Shown here: positions 35,387-45,697 of the stretch, piece after piece
Layout: each line of letters begins with the position of its first letter
Numbering within the stretch: the first letter of the stretch is position 1
From: Candidatus Poribacteria bacterium
Lineage (GTDB): Bacteria; Poribacteria; WGA-4E; UBA9662
Direction: 5' to 3'
Length of the DNA: 59,470 nt
Assembly: GCA_030748495.1 (NCBI GenBank)
Contig: JASMLX010000025.1
Span: forward strand, 1 to 59,470
Made by a program: the position numbers and the translations under genes
Notes under the pieces: generated by a model
Seen by the model: the letters and a program-made list of their open reading frames with translations, nothing else
Told to the model about the DNA's origin: nothing
Database searches by the model: none

Positions 35387-36994
35387 ATGGACGAATCATC
35401 AAATTCTTCACAGCAAGCGCGTAGCAAAATTATCATGGTCATCAGTTGGGTGATGATTTTGGGCATCGGTGTTGTCGTCTATAAGTTTGTAATCGCCCCA
35501 AGATTGGCGGGAAAACTGGTGCAACAGACCAGTTCACAAACCCGGTACGATCACGATATCAGGATTGCTCACGACTCCTTTTCCGGTTACGCCATTCTCA
35601 GATCTTCTGCCGTCCAAAACCTGTTACAGAAAAAGAGCATTAAACTCACCTTCATCGACGACAAAGCTGACTATAATCAGCGGTTGAATCGCCTGAAAAA
35701 TGGAAAAGTGCAGATGGCGGTCTTTACGGTTGATGCCTACATTAAGGCGGGTAGCAATACCGGTGTCTTCCCCGGTGCGATTGTACTGGTCATCGATGAA
35801 ACCAAAGGCGCAGATGCAATCGTCGCTTACAAGCAAGGAGTACCGGAAATCTCAAGACTGAGCAATCCAGCAGCCAGGATTGTACTGACCCCGGACTCAC
35901 CCAGTGAAACACTCGCACGGGTAATGATTAACAAGTTCAGTTTGCCCAGTTTACCCGCCGATTGGTCACAGGCTGCTGATGGTGCAGAAGCCGTCTACAA
36001 GAAACTCAAATCGACTAACCCGACTGAGCCGAAGGCTTTCGTCCTATGGGAACCCTATGTTAGCAAAGCTCTCGCGCTGGATGGAGTTCACATTTTACTG
36101 GACAGCTCCAAACTTAAAGGTTACATCGTCGATGTATTGGTAGCGGAACGTAGATTTTTAAGCGAATACCCAGATCAGGTTCAAGCAGTAGCGGAAGCCT
36201 ACTTACGCGCCCGGCATGACTATAGTCAACAGCCTGACGGATTGTTGAGTCTGTTGGTAGAGGACTCGAAGAAATATGGAGACCCTTTAAAAAGGGAAGC
36301 GGCAAATAGTCTGGTCAAGGGAATCGAGTGGCGAAACACGATGGAAAATTATGCCCATTTTGGACTCGCTACTGGCCAAGAGGCCAAAGGGAGTGAACTG
36401 CTTGACGACATGGTATCCAAAATTATCAATGTGCTGACTATGACAGATGCTATTCCGTCTGATCCCTTAGCTGGTAAATACAACGAAATCTATTACGACG
36501 GCACATTGCGTTCTCTGTATATCGATAAATTTCATCCCGGTATGGCGGCTTCAAATTTAGTCGATATTGACCTGGGGATTGAGTCAGAAGCGCTACCCGA
36601 GGTTAGGAGTGAGAAGCAATTGGCTGTCTTGTCTAACCAGGATTGGCAAAAGTTGAAGCCTGTGGCCACCATGAAAGTCAAACCCATCCAGTTTGGTCGA
36701 GGAAATGCTAGAATTCAACGCAATAGCGAACGTGCTCTAGCCAATTTAACAGATGACCTAAAATCGTTTCCGCACTGGTATCTCCGGGTTGTCGGTCATA
36801 CACGGACAGAAGGCGACCGGAACGCTAACCAACGTCTAGCTCAGCAAAGAGCAGATGCAGCCGCTAGTTTTCTGCAACAGAACGGCATTAAATCTTCTCG
36901 TATTCAGGCCATTGCCAGCACTCAGCCACCAACCAATGCAACCGGTGGAAAAGCCCAAAGCGTCACCTTTACGTTACTTGAAAAACCTTACTAA
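35387..36994 (+). CDS. Membrane-anchored substrate-binding protein with OmpA-like C-terminal domain
   Basis: The product is 535 aa. One helix (about 13-35, IIMVISWVMILGIGVVVYKFV) anchors the N-terminus. A substrate-binding domain follows (about 55-330): IRIAHDSFSGYAILRS, VQMAVFTVDAYIKAGS, RIVLTPDSPSETLARVMI and FVLWEPYVSKALAL, an NMT1/SsuA/TauA-like layout. About 425-533 is an OmpA-like domain (IQFGRGNARIQRNSERAL, YLRVVGHTRTEGDRNANQRL, AQQRADAAASFLQQNGI). It differs from the first protein by keeping an inner-membrane anchor, so it could link inner membrane and peptidoglycan. GAGGAG lies 7-8 nt upstream of the ATG. Confidence 0.85.
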   Translation: MDESSNSSQQARSKIIMVISWVMILGIGVVVYKFVIAPRLAGKLVQQTSSQTRYDHDIRIAHDSFSGYAILRSSAVQNLLQKKSIKLTFIDDKADYNQRLNRLKNGKVQMAVFTVDAYIKAGSNTGVFPGAIVLVIDETKGADAIVAYKQGVPEISRLSNPAARIVLTPDSPSETLARVMINKFSLPSLPADWSQAADGAEAVYKKLKSTNPTEPKAFVLWEPYVSKALALDGVHILLDSSKLKGYIVDVLVAERRFLSEYPDQVQAVAEAYLRARHDYSQQPDGLLSLLVEDSKKYGDPLKREAANSLVKGIEWRNTMENYAHFGLATGQEAKGSELLDDMVSKIINVLTMTDAIPSDPLAGKYNEIYYDGTLRSLYIDKFHPGMAASNLVDIDLGIESEALPEVRSEKQLAVLSNQDWQKLKPVATMKVKPIQFGRGNARIQRNSERALANLTDDLKSFPHWYLRVVGHTRTEGDRNANQRLAQQRADAAASFLQQNGIKSSRIQAIASTQPPTNATGGKAQSVTFTLLEKPY

Positions 36995-37137
36995 CGACGA
37001 TGGAAAAAGACTGTTAGATTAAAGGCACAAGCGTAGTACAAAACGGCTTAATAGATAATGGCGTGAATTGACAAGTACAAAGGCTGAAGGGGAACCTGGC
37101 TCAGTGGTGTTTCACTAGCCTATGCAACTACTAGCTT

Positions 37138-37920
37138 ATGCAGCGCATCGACCACAATCGACTTCGTCAGCGGATTCTTCTCAACCTGATTGGTGACAAT
37201 TTCGTTATTTTCCCCCTCGGTGTCGGTGTTTCTCTGGCTTTTGCGACCTGGGCTTTTAACCTGGAACCGCAACTTTTGTTTTGGTTTATCAGTGGTATGG
37301 TGGGACTGTTGGGCCCCATTGGAGGGCTGGTTACCAAATGGGCAACTGGAATGGATAAGCTCTCCCTTCGTGCTCTGGAAGAGATCCAAGCTGAAACGCA
37401 TCAAGCTCAGGAACAGGAACTGGACCAGCTACAGAATCAACTGGTTGCTGATGGAGATGCGCGAACCGAGCAGATGTTAGCTGATCTGCGAGCTATTCAT
37501 CAATCGTTTAAGCAAGAATTAGCCACTACGGAAAGATCTCGGTTGATAGCTGGCGGGATGGAGTTGGACATCATCTACAAGGTAGATCAACTATATGTTG
37601 AATCGGTCAAATGTCTAGGAAATACCATCACGTTAATCAATAAGTCTGAAGAAGCAGCTACTGACACGGTAAAAGCCTCTATTTTGGAGAAGCGTGAATC
37701 GATTATTTCCGAGGTCAAGCAGGCAATCGACCAACTGTCACAGATTTATACGGAACTTTTAACCCTTGATCCGGATGGCAATCCATCGCGCTTATCACAA
37801 CTCAGAAACGAATTGGATGCCAATATCGAGTTTGCTCGAAAAGTTGATCAAAATGTTCGTAATCTAGACCAAGACAAATTATTTGAACCCAGTGAATATG
37901 ATGAATTCATCAGTGAGTAA
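37138..37920 (+). CDS. Small membrane protein with a long cytoplasmic coiled coil
   Basis: The product is 260 aa. Two hydrophobic segments at about 16-40 (NFVIFPLGVGVSLAFATW) and 44-64 (LLFWFISGMVGLLGPIGGLV) form a hairpin. The rest is almost all helical and charged, with heptad patterns rich in E, Q, K and L at about 75-130 and 150-245, typical of a coiled coil. I know no family name. It lies between the substrate-binding/OmpA gene and the PspA gene, so a role as membrane docking partner for PspA is possible but unproven. The start has no strong ribosome-binding site. Confidence 0.75.
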   Translation: MQRIDHNRLRQRILLNLIGDNFVIFPLGVGVSLAFATWAFNLEPQLLFWFISGMVGLLGPIGGLVTKWATGMDKLSLRALEEIQAETHQAQEQELDQLQNQLVADGDARTEQMLADLRAIHQSFKQELATTERSRLIAGGMELDIIYKVDQLYVESVKCLGNTITLINKSEEAATDTVKASILEKRESIISEVKQAIDQLSQIYTELLTLDPDGNPSRLSQLRNELDANIEFARKVDQNVRNLDQDKLFEPSEYDEFISE

Positions 37921-38041
37921 CCGGCAAGCTGAAGTTCCCCGTTACGGTGAGCCGAGCTTGTCCTATTACTCTAACTTTAACCTTTTGAGATAATCGTATA
38001 AAGCATTTACCTACGCTAACCAACTTCAGAAGGAGTTAATT

Positions 38042-38863
38042 ATGGCAATTGGACGCTTATTCAAGTCAATCTGGTACGCACTTACTGGTCGAGCCCATGA
38101 GATGTCCGACAAGATAATGGAAAATCCGGAAGCCGTTCGAGGCGCTTATGAAGACATTATCAAAGATAAGAAAGCAAATCTGCAACGATATAAGGGAGCC
38201 ATCGCCCAATTAATGGCACTCATGAAGCAGAAGCAGAACTCGGTCGAGGAATTAACCAAAGAGGTAACTCGTTTGGAAGACCTCAAAAAGGGGGCACTGG
38301 CTAAAGCTAAGCAAGTGGCAAATGAGTTACAGCAACAGGGCCAAGATCCAGAAGCCATTAAAATCGATGTTGATTACACCAGGTGTGTGGCCGCTTACAA
38401 CGATTTCAGTTCTACCCTGACGGAAAAAGAGGCTCGGATTAATGAACTAGAAACGGACATTCAGAGAGCACAGAATGATATCGACGGCCATAAAGTGCAA
38501 CTGGAGACGCTCACCAGGGATCTGAAAACGATTCAAGAAGAACAGTCGGAAGCGGTGGCCGATCTCATCTCTGCGCGTGAAACAGAGGAAATCGCCGATA
38601 TGTTGTCGGGGATTAGCATGGACGGTCCCAATGCAGAGTTAGGCCGAATGCGAGAAATCCGACAAAAGGCCAAGAGTCGAGCCGAAATTTCTCAAGAGTT
38701 GGCTGGCACCAATGCCGCTGTCCAAGAAGACGAATTTTTGGCTGCTGCCCGTAGCAATTCCAGTTCCGATGAGTTTGATGCGCTGATTTTTGGTGCCGGT
38801 CAGACTGACAAAGTTGAAACCTCATCCCCAACACCTGAGAAGGACTCCGAACTCCCTATTTGA
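38042..38863 (+). CDS. pspA: PspA/IM30 family membrane-remodelling protein
   Basis: The product is 273 aa. It starts MAIGRLFKSIWYALTGRA, an amphipathic helix, then MENPEAVRGAYEDIIKDKKANLQRYKGAIAQLMA-type residues of the family, long antiparallel coiled-coil helices (about 25-180) and a C-terminal part with MLSGISMDG. PspA/Vipp1 proteins belong to the ESCRT-III superfamily, form large rings or rods and protect or remodel the inner membrane. An AAGGAG site lies before the ATG. There is no pspB, pspC or pspF here; the neighbours are a coiled-coil membrane protein and a AAA+ ATPase instead. Confidence 0.9.
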   Translation: MAIGRLFKSIWYALTGRAHEMSDKIMENPEAVRGAYEDIIKDKKANLQRYKGAIAQLMALMKQKQNSVEELTKEVTRLEDLKKGALAKAKQVANELQQQGQDPEAIKIDVDYTRCVAAYNDFSSTLTEKEARINELETDIQRAQNDIDGHKVQLETLTRDLKTIQEEQSEAVADLISARETEEIADMLSGISMDGPNAELGRMREIRQKAKSRAEISQELAGTNAAVQEDEFLAAARSNSSSDEFDALIFGAGQTDKVETSSPTPEKDSELPI

Positions 38864-39218
38864 TCAGCCATTGAGTTTATCTGATATTGTCCTTAATCTC
38901 TAGGATTGAAATGTCACTCAGACCAAGTGGGAGTTTTGCAACCAGGAACGATATGCAGGGTGCTGAGGATACGGTTTCATCTTTTAATCCTTTCAGTCAG
39001 GCGGCACTCAATTTTTCAACCCCAGCCAGCCATCCAATAAACGGGCCGAGGGCCTTCTTGTATCAATGGTTGACGACTCTCGAGGCTCATTGGTTCTAGT
39101 AGTCACAGGTGTTTTCTTTCAACGCAACCCACAAAGGCATCTCTATCTCTGGTTGATGGACAGTTTTTTGGTTCAATCCCTTTCACCTCGCTGGTTTTGC
39201 TGGAAGGAGAAATAGTCG
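38864..39218. other. Gap between the PspA and AAA+ genes
   Basis: A plus-strand frame of about 70 codons (38887-39099) lacks a proper start and ribosome-binding site, and its translation shows no domain. No promoter or terminator stands out. AAGGAG lies just before the AAA+ start at 39219. The gap is longer than the others in this unit, so a second promoter cannot be excluded. Confidence 0.35.
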
Positions 39219-41045
39219 ATGGCGGTCAAGACTCCCAAATACGCTTTTTTATCAGAGACCGGAAAACTGATTAACACGGGCATCTCTCGCAGCATCATCC
39301 TCTCAGGCAATATCTACGATCTCTTTTTGCCCATCTCCAGTGACGGTACCGATACAGCGCCCAACGAGGACGACTACATTCCGCTTGTTCCTTTTCTATG
39401 CCAGAAATGGAATGTGTCCGGATTCATTCTATTGGTCTATGAACTGAACGGGCCAATCCGTTTCACCTCAGAAGCCGACCGAAATAGACTCAAAATCGCC
39501 TATGGTCGTTGGAAACAGCAAACAGATGATGGACTGCCACTTTTAGATGCCCCTCAGATTTCGCCCCAGTTCGACGAATACCTGCACGATGCAACTGGCA
39601 ATCCAACCGTGGCCTTAGAGTTTCTGCGCCAGTTGTGTATGCTCTCCCGTGCGAGAGGTCAGCAGCCATTCTTGAAAGAGAATCTGTTAATCTTGATCGA
39701 AGCTGCCGATATGTTACTACCGGAAGGTGAAATACCCCGACTTTCGGCTGCTGATCGGCATCGAGTTAGCATTGTGCAGGATTGGTTCTTGGATCCGGCT
39801 TTCATCAACGCTGGGGATGCCGTTATTTTTATTGCCGAGTCCAGGAGTTTGGTTAATTCGCAGATCACTCGATTACCACAAGTTGTATCTGTCGATATTC
39901 CCGCCCCGGATATGGAAGCCAGAAAACACTTCATCTCATGGTTTAACCAGGCAAGAAAGCGACAAGATGTATCTGCCAATAGAGGAAAAGATCTACGTCT
40001 CTGGGGGACGCAAGAGCAATTAGCACTATTGACCGCAGGATTGACCCTTCACGCTCTGCGCCAATTGCTGATGTTAGCCTGTTATACTGGCGAAAAGCTA
40101 CAACCGTCGACCGTCATCGATAAGGTTGCCGATTTCATCCAGTCGCAGTTAGGTGAGGATGTAATCGAATTCAAGAAGCCCGGACACGGGCTGAAAGATG
40201 TAGTCGGCAACCGAAAACTGGTTGCCTTCCTGCGTGAAAAGCTGAGACCCAGAATCCAATCTACTGGCGTAGATGCAATTGCCGGTGCAGCCGTGGGTGG
40301 CCCCATCGGCTGTGGAAAAACCTTTATTTTTGAAGGCCTGGCTGGTGATTTAGACATGCCCGTTTTAGTACTGAAGAACATTCGCAGTCAATGGTTTGGG
40401 CAGACCGATGTGATTTTCGAGCGACTGCGACGACTGTTGATGGTGCTGGTCAAGGCCATGATTTTTGTTGACGAGGCCGACACCCAGTTTGGTGGTGTTG
40501 ATAAAGATGCTCATGCTACAGAACGTCGTCTGACGGGCAAGGTCCAAGCCATGATGTCCGACCCGCAACTGCGTGGTCATATTACCTGGTTACTGATGAC
40601 CGCGCGGATCTATAATTTATCACCTGACTTACGGCGGGAAGGCCGTGTTGGTGACTTGATCATCCCTGTCTTAGACCCGGAGGGCGAAGATCGCGAAGCT
40701 TTTATCCGGTGGTCAGTTAGCGGCGTTTACGGTCATAAGCTGGATCCGACAGTTATGGATAAATTAAGAGAGATCACGGAAGGGTACTCGGCTGCTAGTT
40801 TCGCTTCTTTGCGATCAGATCTACGTGCTGAAGCCAAGGAGGATCAACTCACCCTAGATCAAATTATCGAAGTGGCTGAAGATCGGATTTTGCCGAATGT
40901 CGGTGCCATTCGACGCTATCAGACCCTGCAAGCTCTGATCAATTGCACCCGCAAGTCGTTGCTGCCGATGGATTACTCGCCTGAATTAAGAGAGAAATGG
41001 GCGCAGGAAATCCGGTCGTTGGAGCAGAGTGGTATGGTTGGATAA
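39219..41045 (+). CDS. Two-module AAA+ ATPase, first module degenerate
   Basis: The product is 608 aa. The second module (about 325-520) is complete: VVGNRKLVAFLREKL, Walker A GGPIGCGKT (360-368), a pore-like QWFGQTD, Walker B IFVDEAD (415-421), a sensor-like TWLLMTAR, then LRREGRVGDLIIPVLDP. The first module (about 10-300) keeps AAA+-like features (IILSGNIYDLF, LLILIEAADMLLPE as a Walker-B-like strand, VIFIAESRSLV, RLPQVVSVDIPAP) but has no Walker A. The layout recalls Ycf46/SpoVK-type ATPases. As last gene of a PspA unit it may extract or disassemble PspA polymers, by analogy with Vps4; this is inference. Confidence 0.85.
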   Translation: MAVKTPKYAFLSETGKLINTGISRSIILSGNIYDLFLPISSDGTDTAPNEDDYIPLVPFLCQKWNVSGFILLVYELNGPIRFTSEADRNRLKIAYGRWKQQTDDGLPLLDAPQISPQFDEYLHDATGNPTVALEFLRQLCMLSRARGQQPFLKENLLILIEAADMLLPEGEIPRLSAADRHRVSIVQDWFLDPAFINAGDAVIFIAESRSLVNSQITRLPQVVSVDIPAPDMEARKHFISWFNQARKRQDVSANRGKDLRLWGTQEQLALLTAGLTLHALRQLLMLACYTGEKLQPSTVIDKVADFIQSQLGEDVIEFKKPGHGLKDVVGNRKLVAFLREKLRPRIQSTGVDAIAGAAVGGPIGCGKTFIFEGLAGDLDMPVLVLKNIRSQWFGQTDVIFERLRRLLMVLVKAMIFVDEADTQFGGVDKDAHATERRLTGKVQAMMSDPQLRGHITWLLMTARIYNLSPDLRREGRVGDLIIPVLDPEGEDREAFIRWSVSGVYGHKLDPTVMDKLREITEGYSAASFASLRSDLRAEAKEDQLTLDQIIEVAEDRILPNVGAIRRYQTLQALINCTRKSLLPMDYSPELREKWAQEIRSLEQSGMVG

Positions 41046-41229
41046 ATAGTCCAGGAAGTACCAGCAAGATAACTTGGCTTACCATTAAAAAAACGGTTAC
41101 TATCTCGCGGGAATCAATCACCATATTGGCGTTAAATCGTTTTCATCTGTACGGCACGTTGCTATCCGTCACATGAAATTGAGAAACCGATCAACACAAT
41201 CTAAGTAGATTACATAAAGCTAATAAAAC

Positions 41230-41265
41230 AAAAAAAGCCCTTCCGGTGAGATTCACCTAAAGGGC
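41230..41265 (-). terminator. Rho-independent terminator for the minus-strand protease gene
   Basis: GCCCTT (41237-41242) pairs with AAGGGC (41260-41265), and inside it GGTGA (41245-41249) pairs with TCACC (41253-41257). On the minus strand the hairpin is followed by a run of seven T residues (41236-41230). It lies about 30 bp after the stop of the 41296-44052 gene. Confidence 0.8.
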
Positions 41266-41295
41266 CTCATGAGTATAATTAGACCAGGCTGAAGA

Positions 41296-44052
41296 CTACT
41301 TCAGGATTACCATCTTGCGTATCTCAGTACACTCCCCAGCCCGAAGTTGATAAAAGTAAGTGCCTGAAGATACGGCTTCACCTGTCTCAGTCTTCCCATC
41401 CCAATAGATTGCTTTACCAGATTCCACATAATTCCCTGCTGACAGATGGCCTAACTCAATCATTCTGATTTGCTTGCCAGTTAGGTCATAGATTCTAGCA
41501 ATAACTGTTGAATCTTGTGCCAGTTTAAAGGGAATCCAGGTTTCTGGATTAAATGGATTAGGATAGTTGGCTAGCAGTTGGGTTTGTGTGGGTAATCTTT
41601 CTGGCAAGATAGCTTGCAGAACGTTAAGTGCTATCTCTTCCGCACTAGATCGATTTGGATTGGATTCTAGTTGATCAATAGCTGAAGCTATGTGACGCTT
41701 CTGTTCTGTGCTGAGCTCTATCTTAGCCGCCATAGAAGGTGCTGCTAATAGTGATTGACCGAAGTTTCCTGCCACCAGCACTAAATCAAAGATATTGACG
41801 CTACCGTCAGGATTGACATCACCTTTCAAGCCTACACCCGTCTGGCCAAAGCTACCGGCTACCATCACCAGGTCAAAGATGTTGACTGTACCATCACTAT
41901 TTACATCCCCCTTCAGTTGACTGCCACCCCACACTGACAGTGGTTTGGATCGGTGTGGCTACGCCATCCTGATTACTGGCCTGGATCATTATCGTGTAAT
42001 CGCCTGCTTGCTGGAACCCATCGTAACGCAGCTGATAGCTATTATCACCCAATGGCTCCAGCTCAACTTCGACTAGTGCTTGGTCAATCTGTTGCCAACT
42101 GGTCAATCCCTGCTCCAGGTTCAGATTAGGTGGAATAATGGCAGCTCTGACCTGATCGGCTGTGATGGCTGACAGCTCAACCTGCCAACTATGGCTGTTA
42201 ACTCCAGCCTCTAATTTAACCGGCTCTAGTGAGGTGACAAATTCGGGCGCCAGTGACAAACTCTGGATATCAGCTGGTATTCTTGTTGACCTAAAGCTCG
42301 ATAGTCCTGTTTCTCATTGGCATTTCCATTGCCGTTGGCATCCAACTGCGGTCGTTGTGATCGGTGTAACGGTGTCCTTTCTGTCCAGTTCAAGCTCTTT
42401 TCAAAGGCCTCGGCTACCGTTGTATTTCGTGCAATCTGCTGCTGACGGGAAAAGGAGGAGGTGCGGGTAATCATGGCCTGCTGGTCGGCACTGGCACTGG
42501 TGATGATAGTGCGGTTAGGGGCCGACAAAGCCGAACCGATGAAGTTACCACTATAACAGGCTTCAATGATGATGGTGATCGGCGTCTCGGGCGGTAATTC
42601 GTCCAGCCACATATCCAACTGGGTGGGAGTCAGAAAGACGTCCTCTTGGATGACAAACTTGTCTGCCAGGTTATGCGACGACAGGTACAAATAAAGCGGC
42701 ACATTGGCATTGACCTTGTCACCGGCCCAGGTGTTGATGGCAAACTGCAGATTCTGTAAGGTGGTCTGGCCATCGGCATTGGCTGTTTGGTTAGGTGCAG
42801 TGGATAGAAAGTAGATGTCCTCTTTGGCATCGAAGCGTCGACTAACAAAGGTCTGGTGTACCAGCTGGGCGATGCCATGGAACTTGTCCCATTCACTCTC
42901 CCGACTGGGGTTGCTTCCAGCCAGAGCCATTACTACTTTCCCATACCGCTTAACCACATTGATTTCAAAAGTCTGCGTCAGCGGCTGATAGTAATCGTCA
43001 CCGGCCCAACTGGCCGTCACTGTCCAGTTACCAGGCAGTTCTAACTTAAAGGATTGCTCCAGTGTACTTTCGGCACCGGTAGTGGCTGACAGGTTAATCA
43101 CCTGGCCATCCGGCTGCAGAACTTTGAGAGTCACTGCCTGGTCGGCCAGTTTTGGGTCCAGGGCCAACTGCAGTGGATAGCTATCACCCAGATCGGCTTT
43201 GGCGGGGCTGAGTAGACTGAACTCGGCCACGCCTTTCTCCACCTTGATGGTCCATGGCCGCTGGCTAGGAGCCAATTTCTGGTTACCAGCAAAGCTGAAT
43301 TGGGCTTGCCAGTTGCCGACCTCATCCAGTTGGATAGGTGCCTTGACCTGATAGCGTCCCTCCTGATCGGTATTGGCTTGATATTCCCGTACTTCATCGG
43401 TGGGTGAGGTTAAGCGGATAGCCACCTCTAAGTTGGTGGGTTTCAGTTCTGTCTGCTGGGTTAACAGCAGGTTGCAGGTAGCGGGTCTTATCCGGCAAGG
43501 TCAATGAGAGCGCAGTTTTGATTCGTTTGGGGGGTGTTACTTTCAAGGTAGCGCTGGTACTGGTGACCGTAGGGTCTTCTAACAAGATGGCAATAATCTT
43601 GCCCTCACCTTCAGTGGTAGCAGTGAAGATGCCTTACCGGCTGGAATCAGTGCCATGCTAGCCCCATCGACAGGATTGACAAAGCCGGCGCTGGGGCCCA
43701 CGTTGTCATCAGCTACTACCTCAAAGACAAAGTTAGTGCCATACAGGTCAGGAATATCCGTCGGTACCTGCCAGACAATCTTCTTACCTTTACCACTGGC
43801 AATGCCTTCCCCTATCTCACCCTCTAGGCTCGTAGCTTCCAAATCAAAATTGCTGCCGCCATCAGATGAAACTAACAGGCTGACCGTCATCAGGTCCCCA
43901 TCTCGATCCAGCAGGTCATAGCTAATCTCCACCTGCTGTCCTGCTTGTTGAGCCACGACGTTAGTTACTTCAGGTGGACTGTTACTGTCTTGAGCAGTTA
44001 CCGTTAGCCCGATCAGTATTAAAAGTAAGGATAAATATGCCATTTTTCTCAT
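41296..44052 (-). pseudogene. Secreted C13/caspase-like protease with dockerin-like repeats and FlgD-like tail, four frame breaks
   Basis: Five overlapping minus-strand frames join into one protein of about 915 residues. It has a signal peptide (MRKMAYLSLLLILIGLTVTA), Ig-like beta domains, and a clan-CD protease domain with LYLYLSSHN (histidine) and TIIIEACYSGNF (cysteine). After more beta domains come two dockerin-like calcium repeats (GDVNSDGTVNIFDLVMVAGS and GDVNPDGSVNIFDLVLVAGN). The tail starts NYPNPFNPETWIPFKLA and ends in FlgD-like YFYQLRAG. Breaks lie near 43630, 43483-43490, 42278-42285 and 41928-41937; on either side the sense continues in the neighbouring frame. It is either a recent pseudogene or a stretch of sequencing errors. 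Confidence 0.8.
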
Positions 44053-44116
44053 TTTGATCTCCAGTTACGAGGATAATTCATTGCGAAATTACCCGGAAAT
44101 AACGATCGGTGGACGA

Positions 44117-45415
44117 TCATAGGGCCGCGTCGCCCACCTGTGCCACGTCAATGCTGTGTGGTTCCGGGACGTGCGTATGCCAATCCATACAAATGGGGTA
44201 GTCGGCCGGATAATCGGGAACCGGCAGGTCAGTAGCCCGTTGAGCGACCAGTTGTCGATCCCCAATAGCCGTTATGGTCTCCTTCAGGTAATCCATCCGT
44301 ACCATGGTTTCACTCTGATAAAGACTGACCGCGTCCACACCGCTCTGATACTGTTTGTCTGTCCAATCGTAAACCGGTTGCGGGTGGAAAAAACCGGTAT
44401 TTTGCTGCACTCGGCTTTCAATCAGTTTCTTGGATCCTAGGCCACCGATACATATCTTGTTATGCCGGTGCGCTACTTTAACATGATAAGCCTGATAGTG
44501 TCCAGGGTCGTCCCGACAAAGAGGGAATGGACTCAACATCAGTCCGTCGATCAGATCTTCAGCGCACCATCTTTCAATATCCAACCCATAGGCGACCATC
44601 AACCAAGGTGCGTTATCCGGTACACGGGGGATAATAGGGCAGGGCGATCCCAGCCTCTGCTCCTGTTCCCGCACCGCCTGCCTCAAGTGCCGCATAAACC
44701 CGGTTAGGACATCGGCCCGATACTGAAACCAGGCCCGAAAGTCATCGGGGTTGCGGGATTGGATCTGCCGTGGATCGGTACCGTGTTTGGCCATGAAAGG
44801 CTCGACCAAGGCTGGGTGGTACATCAGTATCGGAATCTGCCGGCAATAATCGAGTACCAACCCGCCCACGCCGATACGCTGAATTTCCAACAGGATATCG
44901 AGGCGTTCCTGCTGCACCTCTTCAGCGGCGTAACAGAGTCGATGCGGCACCGGCTTGCCCAATTTCGTCTTTTCGTGTAGATGCGGATTGTCGTAGGCGA
45001 AGCGAGAGGTCACGCCGGCATAATCGGTTGAACCGTAATGACGGTTCATACCCAAGCGGCCCAGTATCGGCATGCCACGATCGCCACCCAGGGAGATGGC
45101 CTGTCGCAACGGACAGATCTGTTCCATCACGCGTGTCACAAACGACCAATCCTGTCCGCCCACCAGATGGCTGCCAACGCACTGCATAGTGACATCAGGC
45201 AGATCAGACCAGTAATCGACCACCGAACGGCCGCAGTTCCAGACCAGATGGTCGATGCCCCACCGCTGATGCAAATCGACGCACTCCTCAATGGCTTCAG
45301 GCCCGGGGCGGGGTTGGTCGTAGTTGGCGTAGTAGCACATCCATTCGGGGATGCCCATCACCGGACGATGTTGGGTTTGGGGATCTATTGGAACGGGGTT
45401 AAACTCAGTTTTCAT
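44117..45415 (-). CDS. TIM-barrel glycoside-hydrolase-like protein
   Basis: The product is 432 aa without a signal peptide. It begins near MGIPEWMCYYANYDQPRPGP, with HQRWGIDHLVWNCGRSVVDY, ALVEPFMAKHGTDPR, ADVLTGFMRHLRQAVREQEQ, IIPRVPDNAPWLMVAYGLDI and EDLIDGLMLSPFPLCRDDP. This pattern of barrel strands and the 'GLD..W..ED..D' segment resembles glycoside-hydrolase-like family 10 (GHL10/DUF187-type) proteins. No catalytic acid pair can be named with confidence. It lies just upstream of the protease gene on the same strand, and the RAYT element borders it on the other side. Confidence 0.55.
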   Translation of the reverse strand: MKTEFNPVPIDPQTQHRPVMGIPEWMCYYANYDQPRPGPEAIEECVDLHQRWGIDHLVWNCGRSVVDYWSDLPDVTMQCVGSHLVGGQDWSFVTRVMEQICPLRQAISLGGDRGMPILGRLGMNRHYGSTDYAGVTSRFAYDNPHLHEKTKLGKPVPHRLCYAAEEVQQERLDILLEIQRIGVGGLVLDYCRQIPILMYHPALVEPFMAKHGTDPRQIQSRNPDDFRAWFQYRADVLTGFMRHLRQAVREQEQRLGSPCPIIPRVPDNAPWLMVAYGLDIERWCAEDLIDGLMLSPFPLCRDDPGHYQAYHVKVAHRHNKICIGGLGSKKLIESRVQQNTGFFHPQPVYDWTDKQYQSGVDAVSLYQSETMVRMDYLKETITAIGDRQLVAQRATDLPVPDYPADYPICMDWHTHVPEPHSIDVAQVGDAAL

Positions 45416-45482
45416 AAGAATGGCTCACTAGAAATAAAAAGGGTGTGGTTCGGGTTTGCCAATACCCACCTAGCCTATCCCC

Positions 45483-45697
45483 GTAGGGGCAAAGCAAACG
45501 TCGTCTCATCTATCCATCCGCCAATGGTGATTGTAGCCATTGTCCACCATTTAAAATCCCTTTGTCTGCTTGGCCCTACATCCGCTAGCCAATCACTGTT
45601 TTCGGGCAAAGCAAATATATACTTCCTTCACTTACTATTATTGCTAAAACAACTATCTTAGTCATTTTACGATTACTTCACTTGCTTTGCCTCTACA
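45483..45697. repeat. REP-doublet element, left copy, beside the RAYT gene
   Basis: This is a 215-bp element with terminal inverted repeats GTAGGGGCAAAGCAA and TTGCTTTGCCTCTAC (one mismatch). Inner partial copies give two hairpin pairs (GGGCAAAGCAA near 45604-45614, TGCTTGGCCCTACA near 45567-45580). It is about 90% identical by eye to the right copy and lies in the same orientation. It overlaps the last eight codons and the stop of the RAYT gene. The 16-mer CTATCCCCGTAGGGGC (45475-45490) matches the repeats at 32 kb. Confidence 0.8.

Noticed and set aside
38887..39099. A 70-codon frame between the PspA and AAA+ genes
   Set aside because: It has no ribosome-binding site or proper start, and no recognisable features. 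It could be tested by conservation but is not supported here.
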